From contig NZ_AXAJ01000007.1 of NCBI RefSeq assembly GCF_000472445.1, positions 248,750 through 312,749 on the forward strand: a DNA stretch of 64,000 bases, in the 5' to 3' direction. Under the pieces are notes generated by a model. The model ran no database searches and was not told the DNA's origin. It saw nothing but the letters and a program-made list of their open reading frames with translations. This DNA is from Burkholderia sp. WSM2230. GTDB lineage: Bacteria > Pseudomonadota > Gammaproteobacteria > Burkholderiales > Burkholderiaceae. Position 1 is the stretch's first letter. Each line of letters begins with the position of its first letter. The position numbers and the translations under genes are program-made. Positions 25,053 through 33,912 of this stretch are shown one piece after another.

Positions 25053-27059
25053 TCACTGCGCCACCGAGGCGAGCAGCGCTACGGGAACGCCATGACAGGT
25101 CCCCGTCGCGACCACGCTCGCGCCTGAGTTGCCGCCCAGCTTCTCGCCGCTGTCATACGAGGAGATGTGCTTGTCCACGCGCACGAGGTTGAGCGGCCAA
25201 GAGGCGTGCACGAGCCGTTCATGCGCGATCGAGCCGAGCCACAGCGGCACGGCGGCGGTGCCGTTGCCGACTGCATAGCCGCTTGGCCAGAAGCGCAGCA
25301 CGTCGCGCTGGTTGCGCGTTTCGCCGGGACGCATGAAAACGAGCGACGAGGGTACGCCGTTGTTCAGCTTCGGCAGTACGGGCAACGCGGTGGCGGGCAC
25401 ATCCGGCGAGGCGAGCGAGAGCAGGCTGTGCGCGGACAGATCGGTGCCCTCGAGCCACCCCTCGCCGCGCAATTGCCGGCGAAGCGATTCGCCGTCCGCT
25501 ACCCATTGCAGCGTGAGCGGCTCCTTGCGGTCGCCGCCCATGTCCGAGCGATAGCAGGGCAACTGCTTCCATACCGTCTGCGTCCACTGTTGCCGCGTGA
25601 CATGTGCGAGCGGCAGCGGCGCGAGAGCGCCGGGCGGCGCCGTCATCATGCCGAGACCGGATTGCACACCGACACTCGCGAGCACCACCGCGAACACGAT
25701 TGCCGGCATCCACCGGCGCGTGGGCGGCGGCTGCGGATGCCGCAACATCGCAGTGAGCGCGACAATGGCCACCCACACGTAGGCGAGCGCCGCGCCGCCG
25801 ATCGCATCCGACACCCAGTACCGGCCAAAGTACACTCCCGCGAGGGCGACAAGGATCACGACGAGGGTCGTCACGGTGCCGACCAGCAGGCCTTCGAGCA
25901 TGCCGACCCGCCGCGCCAGCAGAAAAGCCAGAAAGCCATACACGATGACCGTCGCCGCCACGTGATTGCTCGGGAACACGTATGCGTTCGTCATCAGCCC
26001 ATTGGGCGCGGCGCGCTGCATCGTGAATTGCAGGGCGAAGATCAGCATCTGCGAAAAGACGACGGCTGCGAGCCAGTAGCCGATGGTGCGCCAGCGCCGC
26101 TCCCAGACCATCCACAGTGCGACGGTGACGATCAGCGCGGCCAGCGTGGCAGTGCTGCCGAGCGTCGCCAGGCCGGCGAGCACGGCGTCGCCCCACGGCG
26201 TGCGCACCGATTGCATGAAGCGATACACGGACTGGTCGACGTGCGTGATCGGATCGCCCGTGATGACGTCTTCGAGAATGCCGAAGAAGAGTGCGCCGCA
26301 TACGAGCACGATCAACGACGCCACCAGGATGCTGGTCGCGTCCGGTGCTGCGGGGTCGAGCATTCTTCGCGCGGCGCGGCCAAGCGGTCCGGGGTGGCGG
26401 CAAGCCCAGCTGCCGAGATGACGGCCGGCCGCATTCGACCATGCGTGCGCGTGCGAAAGCAGGAAAGCCGCTGCCCGATAGCTGAGCCAGATGCTCACCA
26501 CGAACAGCGCGAGGATCACGACGAGCCGGAACGAAACCGCGCCCGCGAGCAGCACTGACGCGCCGAACACCACGCCGGGCAGGATATGCGCCGGCGCCCA
26601 TAGAAGCGCGGACAGCACGTTCATCGCGTAAAAGCGCAGCGGCGACATGCCGAGCATGCCGGCGACCACCGGCACGATCGCGCGCAGCGGTCCCACAAAG
26701 CGCGCGAGCACCACGCTCTTCGCGCCATGCTTGCCGAAAAAGCGGTAACCGGCTTCCAGTACTTCGGGATGACGGGAAAACGGCCAGAGTTTGACGATGC
26801 GGCTCTTGTAGCGGCTGCCGAGCCAGAAGCTGATGCCGTCGCCGGCAATGGCGCCCGCTATCGCCCACGCCAGCACCCAGCCAAGGCTCAGCGAACCGGT
26901 GCCGGTGAGCGCGCCCGCGAGGAACATCGCGGTGCTGCCGGGAACGAAGGTGCCGATGACGGCGACCGACTCGAGAAAGGCCGCGAGGAACACGACCGTG
27001 AGCATCCATTCCGGATGGCCGGCCAGCAGATGCAGGAGGTGGACGTACGCTTGCTCCAT
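25053..27059 (-). CDS. trifunctional-layout membrane protein: DedA + PAP2 + LssY C-terminal domain
   Basis: A 668-residue inner-membrane fusion. Residues 1-200 are a DedA/SNARE-associated module (GTFVPGSTAMFLAGALTGTG, GDGISFWLGSRYKSRI and FVGPLRAIVPVVAGMLGMSP), a family linked to undecaprenyl-phosphate or phospholipid flipping. Residues about 240-450 are a PAP2 phosphatase-like domain with FPSNHVAATVIVYGF. The last 180 residues are an LssY C-terminal domain (LPVLPKLNNGVPSSLVFMRP). In the PAP2 part the usual third motif (SR-x5-H-x3-D) reads AGVYFGRYWVSD, so Ser-Arg and the catalytic His are not conserved. The first motif (K-x6-RP) is also degenerate (TMQRAAPNG). It stands alone on the minus strand. 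Confidence 0.88.
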   Translation of the reverse strand: MEQAYVHLLHLLAGHPEWMLTVVFLAAFLESVAVIGTFVPGSTAMFLAGALTGTGSLSLGWVLAWAIAGAIAGDGISFWLGSRYKSRIVKLWPFSRHPEVLEAGYRFFGKHGAKSVVLARFVGPLRAIVPVVAGMLGMSPLRFYAMNVLSALLWAPAHILPGVVFGASVLLAGAVSFRLVVILALFVVSIWLSYRAAAFLLSHAHAWSNAAGRHLGSWACRHPGPLGRAARRMLDPAAPDATSILVASLIVLVCGALFFGILEDVITGDPITHVDQSVYRFMQSVRTPWGDAVLAGLATLGSTATLAALIVTVALWMVWERRWRTIGYWLAAVVFSQMLIFALQFTMQRAAPNGLMTNAYVFPSNHVAATVIVYGFLAFLLARRVGMLEGLLVGTVTTLVVILVALAGVYFGRYWVSDAIGGAALAYVWVAIVALTAMLRHPQPPPTRRWMPAIVFAVVLASVGVQSGLGMMTAPPGALAPLPLAHVTRQQWTQTVWKQLPCYRSDMGGDRKEPLTLQWVADGESLRRQLRGEGWLEGTDLSAHSLLSLASPDVPATALPVLPKLNNGVPSSLVFMRPGETRNQRDVLRFWPSGYAVGNGTAAVPLWLGSIAHERLVHASWPLNLVRVDKHISSYDSGEKLGGNSGASVVATGTCHGVPVALLASVAQ

Positions 27060-27174
27060 CGTGCGCGATCAGCCGTTTTGGCGTAACGACCGATCATAAC
27101 GCGCACGATGCGATTCTATGGCTCGCCGAGTCTCATTTCTCGCGCGCCGGCTCCCAAGAAATTTTCGCGAGCGC

Positions 27175-27954
27175 TCAGGAAGCCGTGAGCGTGTCGCCCG
27201 AGACGCGCACGCGTTCGCCGACCTGCACGGGCGGCTGCGTCTGATAGTCGAAATTGCGGTAGCTGCCGTCCTGCATGCGCACCTGAACCTGGTAGGTGGT
27301 CTGCTTGCGCACGGCGTGCTCGATGCCGTTGCCTGCAAGCCCGCCGCCGACCGCGCCCGCAATCGTGGTCAGGATCTTCCCGCGTCCGCCGCCGATCTGA
27401 TTGCCGACCAGGCCGCCGGCAACCGCGCCGCCGAGTGCGCCGAGGCCAGTGGTCGGCTCGGGCGACTGCACGGTGTTGATGGCGACTACTTCGCCCGCGT
27501 ACGGATCGGCGGGAACCGGGCGAGCCGCGGTGGGTTCGTTGGCCGTGTGGTAGCCGTTGTTGTTTGCGTATCGCGGCGCTTGCGTGGCGCCGGTATGCGT
27601 GCGATGAACCGGCGGCTTTGCGGGCGCGGCGTGCTGCGCCGGCTGCTGCACCGTTTGCGCGATGGGCTGCTGCGCGGTTTGCAACGCCGCCTGTTGAGCC
27701 GTTTGTTGAGCCGTTTGTTGAACCGCTGATTGAGCGGACGCCGGCTGCGGTGCGGCCAGCGCGCCGCTCGTGTTCTGCGCGGCGAGGGCGGCCGGCGAAG
27801 GCGCCGGTTCGGTGAGCGCATGCGAAGTGGGCAGCAAGCCGGTCATCGCCGCGATCCCCGTCGCGCTTGCGAGGATGACGGCCACTGCTGCGCCGGCGAT
27901 CAACGGATGAATACGGCTGCGCGGTGAAGTGCTGCTCGTGAGGTTCGTGTTCAT
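27175..27954 (-). CDS. glycine-zipper 2TM domain protein (SlyB/YmgG-like outer-membrane family)
   Basis: A 259-residue envelope protein. An N-terminal membrane or signal segment (LIAGAAVAVILASATGIAA) is followed by an Ala/Gln-rich region with short imperfect repeats (AQQTAQQAALQTAQQ, about residues 75-110). The conserved C-terminal module then appears: VVAINTVQSPEPTTGLGALG, GGAVAGGLVGNQIGGGRGK, IAGAVGGGLAGNGIEHAVRK and the strand YQVQVRMQDGSYRNFDYQ. This glycine-zipper plus SH3-like end is typical of rickettsial-17-kDa/SlyB-type proteins that stabilise the outer membrane. Role here is inferred from family only. Confidence 0.85.
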   Translation of the reverse strand: MNTNLTSSTSPRSRIHPLIAGAAVAVILASATGIAAMTGLLPTSHALTEPAPSPAALAAQNTSGALAAPQPASAQSAVQQTAQQTAQQAALQTAQQPIAQTVQQPAQHAAPAKPPVHRTHTGATQAPRYANNNGYHTANEPTAARPVPADPYAGEVVAINTVQSPEPTTGLGALGGAVAGGLVGNQIGGGRGKILTTIAGAVGGGLAGNGIEHAVRKQTTYQVQVRMQDGSYRNFDYQTQPPVQVGERVRVSGDTLTAS

Positions 27955-28164
27955 TGCGGGCTCCGCGGGTAGATGCCTGCAATAACGCTTGCACGAAGCG
28001 TCAGGTGTACGCTCCCGACGCGTGCTTTGTAAGCATTTGTACGACGTTGCACGGTGGAACGCCGTTCGCGCGCTGACGCGGATAGACCCTGTTACGACCG
28101 TGAACGAAGCAGGCAGCGGCTCGTCATATGGGTTGAGCGGTGCGTTATCTCACGGAGCGAAGTC

Positions 28165-28578
28165 ATGAGCATTGCAACTGGCGGTATTGCATCAATGGTG
28201 ATGGTCGCAGCGTGCCTGTGCGGCATGAGCGGAATGGCGGCCGCGCAGGCGGTCGGCAGCAACGCCGGCAATGGCGGCCTGAACGCGGTGCCGTCGAGTG
28301 GAAACGCAGCACGCGGTGGCGGAGCAGGGGGCTCGACACTCAACCCGACGCCGGGGCTTACTACGCCCGGCGGGGCCGTCGGCAGCGGCCTTGGCAGTGG
28401 CGCGGGCAACAGCATGGGCAACGGCACGGGTCTGGGCACCGGCACGCGCCTTGGCACAGGCATTACCGTCAGTCCCGGGCACGTGCCCAACAACATGCGG
28501 GCGAACGGCACGAGCCTGAACCAGAACCCCGATCCGCGAGTGCCGGGCCTGAGCGGCAGGCCCGCGGCGCCTCGATAG
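28165..28578 (+). CDS. small exported Gly/Asn-rich protein of unknown function
   Basis: A 137-residue protein with a signal peptide (MVMVAACLCGMSGMAAAQA) and a mature part dominated by Gly, Asn, Thr and Pro. It includes glycine-repeat runs such as GSGLGSGAGNSMGNGTGLG and a Pro/Asn end. The repetitive composition suggests a disordered surface or periplasmic peptide. GGAG lies 9 bases before ATG 28165; an upstream in-frame start at 28054 has no ribosome site and would bury the signal peptide. I do not recognise a named family, though similar small Gly-rich exported proteins are common in Burkholderia. Confidence 0.68.
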   Translation: MSIATGGIASMVMVAACLCGMSGMAAAQAVGSNAGNGGLNAVPSSGNAARGGGAGGSTLNPTPGLTTPGGAVGSGLGSGAGNSMGNGTGLGTGTRLGTGITVSPGHVPNNMRANGTSLNQNPDPRVPGLSGRPAAPR

Positions 28579-28667
28579 ACAGACAGGCGAGAACGTCGGG
28601 TTGGCCGGCGCCCGGCGGCTAGAATAGACGCTCCTTCAACCGGTTCGTTCGATCACAGGAAGCGCGC

Positions 28668-29144
28668 ATGGCATACGGCGAGCACACATACAGAGTCTGC
28701 GTGCAGTGGACAGGCAATCGCGGCACCGGAACCTCCGGCTATCGCGACTACGGCCGCGATCATGTAATCGCCTCGGCAAACAAGCCGGCCATTGCCGGCT
28801 CGTCCGACGCCGCGTTTCTCGGCGACGCCGACCGCTGGAATCCCGAAGACCTGCTGGTCGCCTCGGCCTCGGCGTGTCACAAGCTGTGGTACCTGCACCT
28901 GTGCTCGGACGCGGGCGTTGTCGTCGTGGACTATCGCGACGAAGCCGAAGGAACCATGCTCGACAGTCCACAACAAGGCCGCTTTGCGCAGATCGTGCTG
29001 CGCCCGCGCGTGCTCATTCAGGCGGGCGGCGACGTCGAACTGGCGCGGCGCCTCCATCACACGGCGCATGAGAAGTGCTATATCGCGAACTCGGTCAACT
29101 TTCCGATTCTTTGCGAACCTGTAATCGAAACCCGGGAAGGCTGA
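28668..29144 (+). CDS. OsmC family peroxiredoxin-like protein
   Basis: A 158-residue OsmC/Ohr-fold protein. The typical arrangement is seen: N-terminal strands (YRVCVQWTGNRGTGTSGYRD), then WNPEDLLVASASACHKLWYL with the first redox Cys, and near the C-terminus HHTAHEKCYIANSVNFPI with the second Cys. These cysteines reduce organic hydroperoxides in the family. The short linker form places it in the OsmC-like subgroup rather than classical Ohr. It has its own GGAAG ribosome site and ends just before an 11-bp hairpin. Confidence 0.9.
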   Translation: MAYGEHTYRVCVQWTGNRGTGTSGYRDYGRDHVIASANKPAIAGSSDAAFLGDADRWNPEDLLVASASACHKLWYLHLCSDAGVVVVDYRDEAEGTMLDSPQQGRFAQIVLRPRVLIQAGGDVELARRLHHTAHEKCYIANSVNFPILCEPVIETREG

Positions 29145-29151
29145 ACGTCCC

Positions 29152-29193
29152 GCTGCGCTGGGGCAAGCGGCGGCGCGCTTCTCCCAGCGCAGC
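29152..29193. terminator. strong inverted repeat between convergent osmC-like and small gene
   Basis: GCTGCGCTGGG at 29152-29162 is exactly complementary to CCCAGCGCAGC at 29183-29193, with a 20-base GC-rich loop that itself can pair. It lies between two converging stop codons (29144 and 29202), so it probably serves both. No T-run is present. Confidence 0.6.
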
Positions 29194-29201
29194 TAACAGG
29201 C

Positions 29202-29444
29202 TCAGCGGTTGCCGTCGAGCAGGTCGCCCAGCAGTTCGTCGAATGCGGCCTGGGCGTCTTCGAGCTCCTGCAGGGCGGCGTCGAAAGTCTGCAGCGCGAA
29301 CTGCGAGGGCTTGCCGCTGCCGGCCGGCGGGAATTGCGACTGCAACGACGCAAACGCCGTCTTCACCCGTTGTGTCGCGGTCAATACGCGTTCCATCGCG
29401 GCGGTTTCTTCGGCCCGCGCCTTGTCGTGATCGATGTTGTCCAT
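29202..29444 (-). CDS. small conserved hypothetical helical protein
   Basis: An 80-residue protein predicted to be two helices: DHDKARAEETAAMERVLTAT and ALQTFDAALQELEDAQAAFD, linked by a Pro/Gly segment. It has no cysteines, signal peptide or membrane span. Its reading frame and composition look coding, and the start at 29444 is the natural one. Function is unknown. The Lrp gene lies 66 bases upstream on the same strand, so the two could share a transcript. Confidence 0.6.
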   Translation of the reverse strand: MDNIDHDKARAEETAAMERVLTATQRVKTAFASLQSQFPPAGSGKPSQFALQTFDAALQELEDAQAAFDELLGDLLDGNR

Positions 29445-29510
29445 GAGAACTCCGTGTTCGTCCGTGCGGCTCGCGCCGCGTGAAATGGCGTGACTATGCC
29501 ATGTTCGGGC

Positions 29511-29978
29511 TCACAACAGGGGCAAGCCGCCGTCGGCCTTCACCTCGCGCAACGATAACGCCGACTCCACGGATGTCACGCCCGGCAGGCTGCGCATCTG
29601 GTCGCGCATGAACGTGCCGTAATCGTCGAGGTCGCGCGCGACCACCTGCAGGATGTAGTCCGCGCTGCCCGATACGTTGTGACACGCGATGATCCGCGGA
29701 ATCGCCTGCACTTCGCGCTCGAAGCGGTTGGCGAGGTCCTTGTCGTGCACGGCAAAGCGCACGAGAACGAACGCAACCACGCCGAAGCCGAGCGCCGAAC
29801 GCGCGAGCACAGCCCGGTACTGGCCTATGTAGCCATCGTGCTCGAGGCGCTTCAGGCGCCGCGCGCAAGGCGTTTCGCTGAGGCCGACGAGTTCGGCGAG
29901 CTTCGCATTCGACATGCGGCCGTCTTTTTGCAGCGCGGCGAGAATCGCGCGGTCGGTCTTGTCGAGGTCGGTTGTCAT
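29511..29978 (-). CDS. Lrp/AsnC family transcriptional regulator
   Basis: A 155-residue regulator. The N-terminal helix-turn-helix reads DLDKTDRAILAALQKDGRMS, LAELVGLSETPCARRLKRLE, and the C-terminal RAM (effector) domain contains IPRIIACHNVSGSADYILQV and SLPGVTSVESALSLREVK. Start 29978 is chosen because the family always begins a few residues before LDKTDRAIL; an extension to 30026 has no homology. It is divergent from the LysE-type exporter gene at 30133, and such Lrp-LysE pairs usually mean amino-acid-controlled export, so that gene is its likely target. Confidence 0.92.
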   Translation of the reverse strand: MTTDLDKTDRAILAALQKDGRMSNAKLAELVGLSETPCARRLKRLEHDGYIGQYRAVLARSALGFGVVAFVLVRFAVHDKDLANRFEREVQAIPRIIACHNVSGSADYILQVVARDLDDYGTFMRDQMRSLPGVTSVESALSLREVKADGGLPLL

Positions 29979-30132
29979 GTCTGGTGGCGACTGTTTTTGC
30001 GCTGGCGGAAGGCCGACGAAAATCACGCGATCTTAGCGCATTCCTCCAAAACTCACGCCACGACTCCGGAAATTCGCCAGCAAACCCTCCATCGGCGATA
30101 GCAAGATAGAGCCCTGAATAAAAGAGGCTCAC

Positions 30133-30795
30133 ATGATTTCCGCACACCTTCTCGCTGTATATATCGCCGCGCTACTGGTCGTCTACGCGGTGCCTGGTCC
30201 CGACATGGCGCTCATCCTGCAAACGAGTATTGGGCGCGGCGTGCGCAGCGGCTTCGCGGCCGCTTGCGGGCTCGGCGTGGCCCGCGCGACGCACGTGACG
30301 CTGTCCGCATGCGGTGCGGCCGCGCTGCTGCGCAATGCGCCGTGGCTGTACGACGTCGTGCGCTATGGCGGCGCGGTTTATCTCGCGTGGGTCGGCATCC
30401 AGATTTTTCGCTCGCCGGTGTTCGCGCTGCCCGACGCGAGCGCGGCAAACGACGAGGCGGGCTCGCCGCAGCGGGCTGGCACGACCGGCGTGCGCCAGTT
30501 GCGGGCTGCGTTCGTCAAGGGCTTGCTGACCAATCTGCTGAACCCGAAGGCGCTGCTGTTCTGCTCGGTGCTGTTGCCGCAGTTCGTGCGCCCCGAAGCG
30601 GGACCGGTCGCGTTGCAGATGATCGAGCTAGGTTCGGTGCTGCTCGCGGTCGGCATGTGCTTCGACCTCGCGTATGCAGTCGGCGCTGCGCGCATCGCCC
30701 AATGGATGCGCGCGCATCCGCTTGCCCAGACGCTGCAGCGCTGGACTTTCTCGGCGGCGCTGATCGGCTTCGCGCTGCGGCTGTCGCTAGATTGA
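30133..30795 (+). CDS. LysE family amino-acid exporter (RhtB-type)
   Basis: A 220-residue inner-membrane protein with the six-helix LysE/RhtB pattern. The N-terminal motif YAVPGPDMALILQTSIGRGV contains the conserved Pro-Gly-Pro, followed by GFAAACGLGVARATHVTLSA, YGGAVYLAWVGIQIF, and the conserved FVKGLLTNLLNPKALLFCSV. These proteins export amino acids or their analogues using proton motive force. AGAGG precedes ATG 30133. Divergent neighbour: an Lrp/AsnC regulator, its probable controller. Which amino acid is exported cannot be told. Confidence 0.92.
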   Translation: MISAHLLAVYIAALLVVYAVPGPDMALILQTSIGRGVRSGFAAACGLGVARATHVTLSACGAAALLRNAPWLYDVVRYGGAVYLAWVGIQIFRSPVFALPDASAANDEAGSPQRAGTTGVRQLRAAFVKGLLTNLLNPKALLFCSVLLPQFVRPEAGPVALQMIELGSVLLAVGMCFDLAYAVGAARIAQWMRAHPLAQTLQRWTFSAALIGFALRLSLD

Positions 30796-30848
30796 CAGTT
30801 TTGCCGGGCTGCGCCACGCTTCCACGCCTTCTAACGAACTCCAACGGT

Positions 30849-31022
30849 CTACCGCTTCAGCTTGCGCTCGCGGCGCGAGCGGTCGTCGATAATTTTTCTG
30901 CGGTGCTTGTCTTTCATCTTCTTCCAGCTCCTGCATTCATCGCGTGTGCGCAGGCAGCCGATGCAGTAGCCGGTTTCACTGTCGAACTTGCAGATGTCGA
31001 CGCAGGGCGATGCAGTGCTCAT
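30849..31022 (-). CDS. DUF1289 family small cysteine protein
   Basis: A 57-residue protein with the DUF1289 signature: CVDICKFDSETGYCIGCLRT followed by RDECRSWKKM, four conserved cysteines that likely bind an iron-sulfur cluster or zinc, and a strongly basic C-terminus (DKHRRKIIDDRSRRERKLKR). Start 31022 is chosen because homology begins at MSTASPCVD; an open extension upstream has no family similarity. It lies convergent to the lysE gene with 53 bases between stops. Confidence 0.88.
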   Translation of the reverse strand: MSTASPCVDICKFDSETGYCIGCLRTRDECRSWKKMKDKHRRKIIDDRSRRERKLKR

Positions 31023-31183
31023 GTCGGGCAAAGGTCGTGAATGGCAAAAAGGTGCGGCGACTTTCGCACGGCCCTTGCTCGCGCGCCAAGTGATTGTGTC
31101 AATAAGACCGATAGAGCGCCGATCCGCGCGCATGCCTGATCGCGCGCGGCCTGCGCTACGCGAACACACACTGCCTGTAGTCG

Positions 31184-31504
31184 ATGAAAACCTTGCTGCT
31201 TTACACCATTACCGCCGTGGCTGAAATTCTTGGCTGCTATCTGCCGTGGCGCTGGCTCAAAGAGGGTGGCTCCGTCTGGCTGCTCTTGCCGGGCGCGCTC
31301 AGTCTCGCGCTGTTCGCGTGGCTGCTCACGCTGCACGGCACCGCCGCGGGCCGCGTATATGCGGCCTACGGCGGCGTGTATGTGGCGGTGGCAATAGCCT
31401 GGCTGTGGTGCGTCGACAAGGTGCGGCCGACGCTGTGGGACGCAGCCGGCGTCGCGGTGACGCTGGCCGGCATGGCGATCATCGCCTTCCAGCCGCGCGT
31501 GTGA
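31184..31504 (+). CDS. ynfA: YnfA/UPF0060 family four-helix membrane protein
   Basis: A 106-residue inner-membrane protein related to small multidrug resistance transporters. Family motifs are seen from the start: [57 protein letters not shown] and a C-terminal [20 protein letters not shown]. Four hydrophobic helices with short loops match the length of the family. No obvious ribosome site is seen, and the gene stands alone, convergent with the DUF1993 gene. Confidence 0.92.
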   Translation: MKTLLLYTITAVAEILGCYLPWRWLKEGGSVWLLLPGALSLALFAWLLTLHGTAAGRVYAAYGGVYVAVAIAWLWCVDKVRPTLWDAAGVAVTLAGMAIIAFQPRV

Positions 31505-31513
31505 GGGCTCCGC

Positions 31514-32023
31514 TTACTTTAGCGCGCCGAGATAATCGAGCTTGCCGAGCTCCACGCCGTTATGGCGCAAGATGTCGTACGCCGTGGTGACGTGGAAGAA
31601 GAAGTTCGGCAGCACGAAACCAAGCAGATACGACTGGCCCGTGAAGTCGATTGCCCCACTGCGCATTTTCAACGTGACGGTGCGCTCCTCCGATCCGTCG
31701 ATCTGCTGCGGGCTGAATTCCTTCAGATAGTCGATCGTCTTTTGAAGGCGCGCGTGCAGTTCGTCGAAAGTCTGTTCGACGTCGTCGTATTTGGGCGCTT
31801 CCACGCCGGCAAGACGCGCGGCGCAACCCTTCGCGGTATCGCTTGCGATATAGATCTGGCGCACGAGCGGCAGCATGTCCGGCGCGAGGCGCGCGTTCGT
31901 GAATACCGACGGTTCGATCTGCTTTGCTGCGGCATGCGCCTGGGCCTTGCCGAGGATGGCCTGCAGATTGGTGAGGCCGCGAATCAGCACGGGCAGAGAT
32001 GCTTGATACATCGAGATTGACAT
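31514..32023 (-). CDS. DUF1993 family protein
   Basis: A 169-residue cytoplasmic helical protein of the DUF1993 family, distantly of DinB type. Typical segments are MSISMYQASLPVLIRGLTNL, ILGKAQAHAAAKQIEPSVF, RLAPDMLPLVRQIYIASDTA and the C-terminal FTGQSYLLGFVLPNFFFHVT. Start 32023 follows AGAGGA; an in-frame upstream extension to 32071 has no similarity. It has one base pattern oddity only: it stops 9 bases beyond the ynfA stop on the other strand. Function unknown. Confidence 0.88.
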   Translation of the reverse strand: MSISMYQASLPVLIRGLTNLQAILGKAQAHAAAKQIEPSVFTNARLAPDMLPLVRQIYIASDTAKGCAARLAGVEAPKYDDVEQTFDELHARLQKTIDYLKEFSPQQIDGSEERTVTLKMRSGAIDFTGQSYLLGFVLPNFFFHVTTAYDILRHNGVELGKLDYLGALK

Positions 32024-32352
32024 GGGGTTCCTCTGATTCTTCGATCGTGCGCACATACGGGCGCGAGGCAATGTAACGGCTGAATGGCCGCTGCAGCATC
32101 ATAACGGAGCGCTGCGCTGCGTGCATGAGGGAGCCGCCGCATTGGCCATTCGGCCGACTGCCGCGCGCGCCGGAACTGTGTTCGAATGCATTGGTCCGAA
32201 GGTTTGCGAAGTCCTGCATGCAGCAACCCGCCTGCATCATCATGTAACGCATCACCATGTAACAGCTGTCGTCCGGCGGCGAGTGGATGGGCGCACGTGC
32301 CGCTCTCCTGTCCCTCGCATCCCGCCCGTCATGCCAAGAGGAGAATCGACAC
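32024..32352. other. 329-base divergent intergenic region with a 15-bp direct repeat
   Basis: No gene is seen between the DUF1993 and sedolisin genes. CATCATCATGTAAC (32235-32248) and CATCACCATGTAAC (32250-32263) form an imperfect tandem repeat with a 15-base period about 90 bases before the sedolisin start. They may be adjacent regulator half-sites. The sedolisin ribosome site AGAGGAG lies at the end of the region. Confidence 0.3.
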
Positions 32353-33912
32353 ATGGCCACCAAGAAACCGCTGCCCGGAAGCGAGCGAACGGTAGAACAA
32401 GGTTCGAAACTGATCGGAGCCTGCGATCCATCCGAGAAGATCGAGGTTTTCGTCATGCTGCGCCGCCAGCAGCAGGCGCAATTCGACGCGCTGATGAGCC
32501 GGATCGAAGCCGGCGATCCGAACGTAAAACCGCTGTCGCGCGAGGTGTTGGCAAAAGACTATGGCGCGGCCCCCGAGGACATCGCCAAAGTCAAGGCATT
32601 TGCCGCCGCTCATGGCCTCACGGTGCTGCGCGAGGACCCGGCCGCGCGCTCGGTGCTGCTGTCGGGCACGGTCGGGCAATTCCAGAGCGCGTTCGAGGTC
32701 AAGCTCGAAAAGTATCAGCACCATACGGCCGGGGAATTTCGCGGCCGCACCGGCGCGGTCCATGTGCCGGACGATCTGCATGACGTCGTGGAGGCGGTGC
32801 TCGGGCTCGACAACCGCCCGCAAGCGCGGCCGCACTTTCGCATCCGCCCGCCGTTCAGGCCCGCCCGAACGCACCAGGCTTCGTTCACGCCACTGGAACT
32901 CGCATCGCTCTACCAGTTTCCACAGGGTGACGGCAGCGGCCAGTGCGTCGGTATCATCGAACTGGGCGGCGGATACGATCCGGCGGATCTCAAATCGTAC
33001 TTCGCGAGCCTCGGCGTACCTTCGCCCACGGTGAAATCAGTCAGCGTCGATCAGGCGCGCAACGAACCGACCGGCGATCCCAGCGGGCCTGACGGCGAGG
33101 TTACGCTCGACATTGAGATTGTCGGCGCCATCGTGCCGGGCGCGACGATTGCGGTGTACTTCGCGCCGAACAGCGACGCCGGTTTTATCGATGCAGTGAG
33201 CCGCGCGGTGCACGATACGGTCAACAAGCCGTCGGTGATTTCCATCAGTTGGGGCGGGCCGGAGTCCATCTGGACGAGCCAGTCGCTGAAGGCGTTCAAC
33301 AGCGTGCTGCAAACCGCCGCGGCGCTCGGCGTGACGGTTTGTGCGGCGTCGGGCGACAGCGGATCGAGCGACGGCGCCGGTGGCGGAGACCACGTCGACT
33401 TTCCGGCGGCGAGTCCGTATGTGCTCGCGTGCGGCGGCACGAGCGTGAGCGCGTCGGGCACCGCGATCACCCATGAGGTGGTCTGGAACGACGGTCCGCA
33501 AGGCGGCGCGGGCGGCGGTGGCGTGAGCGGCGCGTTTGCGTTGCCCGCCTGGCAGGAGGGACTTTCGGTTGCGTTGACGGCGGGCGGCAAGAAGCCGCTG
33601 GCGCGGCGCGGCGTCCCGGATGTGGCTGGCGACGCCTCGCCGCTCACCGGCTATACCGTGCTGGTCGCGGGCACGCAAACGGTGGTGGGCGGCACGAGCG
33701 CCGTGGCGCCGCTGTGGGCCGGGCTGATTGCCCGCATCAATGCGGCACGAGGCGCGCCGGCGGGCTTCGTGAATCCGAAGCTGTACAAGGCGGCGGGCGT
33801 CTGTAACGACATCACGCAGGGCAATAACGGCAGCTTTGCGGCGTCCGCGGGCTGGGACGCGTGCACCGGACTCGGCAGCCCCAATGGTCAGAAAGTGGCT
33901 GCCGCACTATAG
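32353..33912 (+). CDS. S53 family peptidase (pro-kumamolisin/sedolisin)
   Basis: A 519-residue acid serine-carboxyl protease precursor. Residues about 25-165 are the activation prodomain (EKIEVFVMLRRQQQAQFDAL, GAAPEDIAKVKAFAAAHGL). The catalytic domain has Glu249 and Asp253 in GEVTLDIEIVG, Asp335 in AASGDSGSSDG and the nucleophile Ser449 in GGTSAVAPLWAG, so the Ser-Glu-Asp-Asp set is complete. A C-terminal calcium-site pattern is suggested by NDITQGNNGSFAASAGWDAC. No signal peptide is present, unlike most secreted sedolisins. ATG 32353 has AGAGGAG 9 bases upstream. The S10 carboxypeptidase follows at once on the same strand, so they are probably cotranscribed. Confidence 0.93.
   Translation: MATKKPLPGSERTVEQGSKLIGACDPSEKIEVFVMLRRQQQAQFDALMSRIEAGDPNVKPLSREVLAKDYGAAPEDIAKVKAFAAAHGLTVLREDPAARSVLLSGTVGQFQSAFEVKLEKYQHHTAGEFRGRTGAVHVPDDLHDVVEAVLGLDNRPQARPHFRIRPPFRPARTHQASFTPLELASLYQFPQGDGSGQCVGIIELGGGYDPADLKSYFASLGVPSPTVKSVSVDQARNEPTGDPSGPDGEVTLDIEIVGAIVPGATIAVYFAPNSDAGFIDAVSRAVHDTVNKPSVISISWGGPESIWTSQSLKAFNSVLQTAAALGVTVCAASGDSGSSDGAGGGDHVDFPAASPYVLACGGTSVSASGTAITHEVVWNDGPQGGAGGGGVSGAFALPAWQEGLSVALTAGGKKPLARRGVPDVAGDASPLTGYTVLVAGTQTVVGGTSAVAPLWAGLIARINAARGAPAGFVNPKLYKAAGVCNDITQGNNGSFAASAGWDACTGLGSPNGQKVAAAL

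Noticed and set aside
25167..26558. Plus-strand frame of 463 codons opposite the DedA fusion
   Set aside because: Arg/His/Gln-rich composition typical of antisense frames in GC-rich DNA; the minus-strand protein has clear domains.
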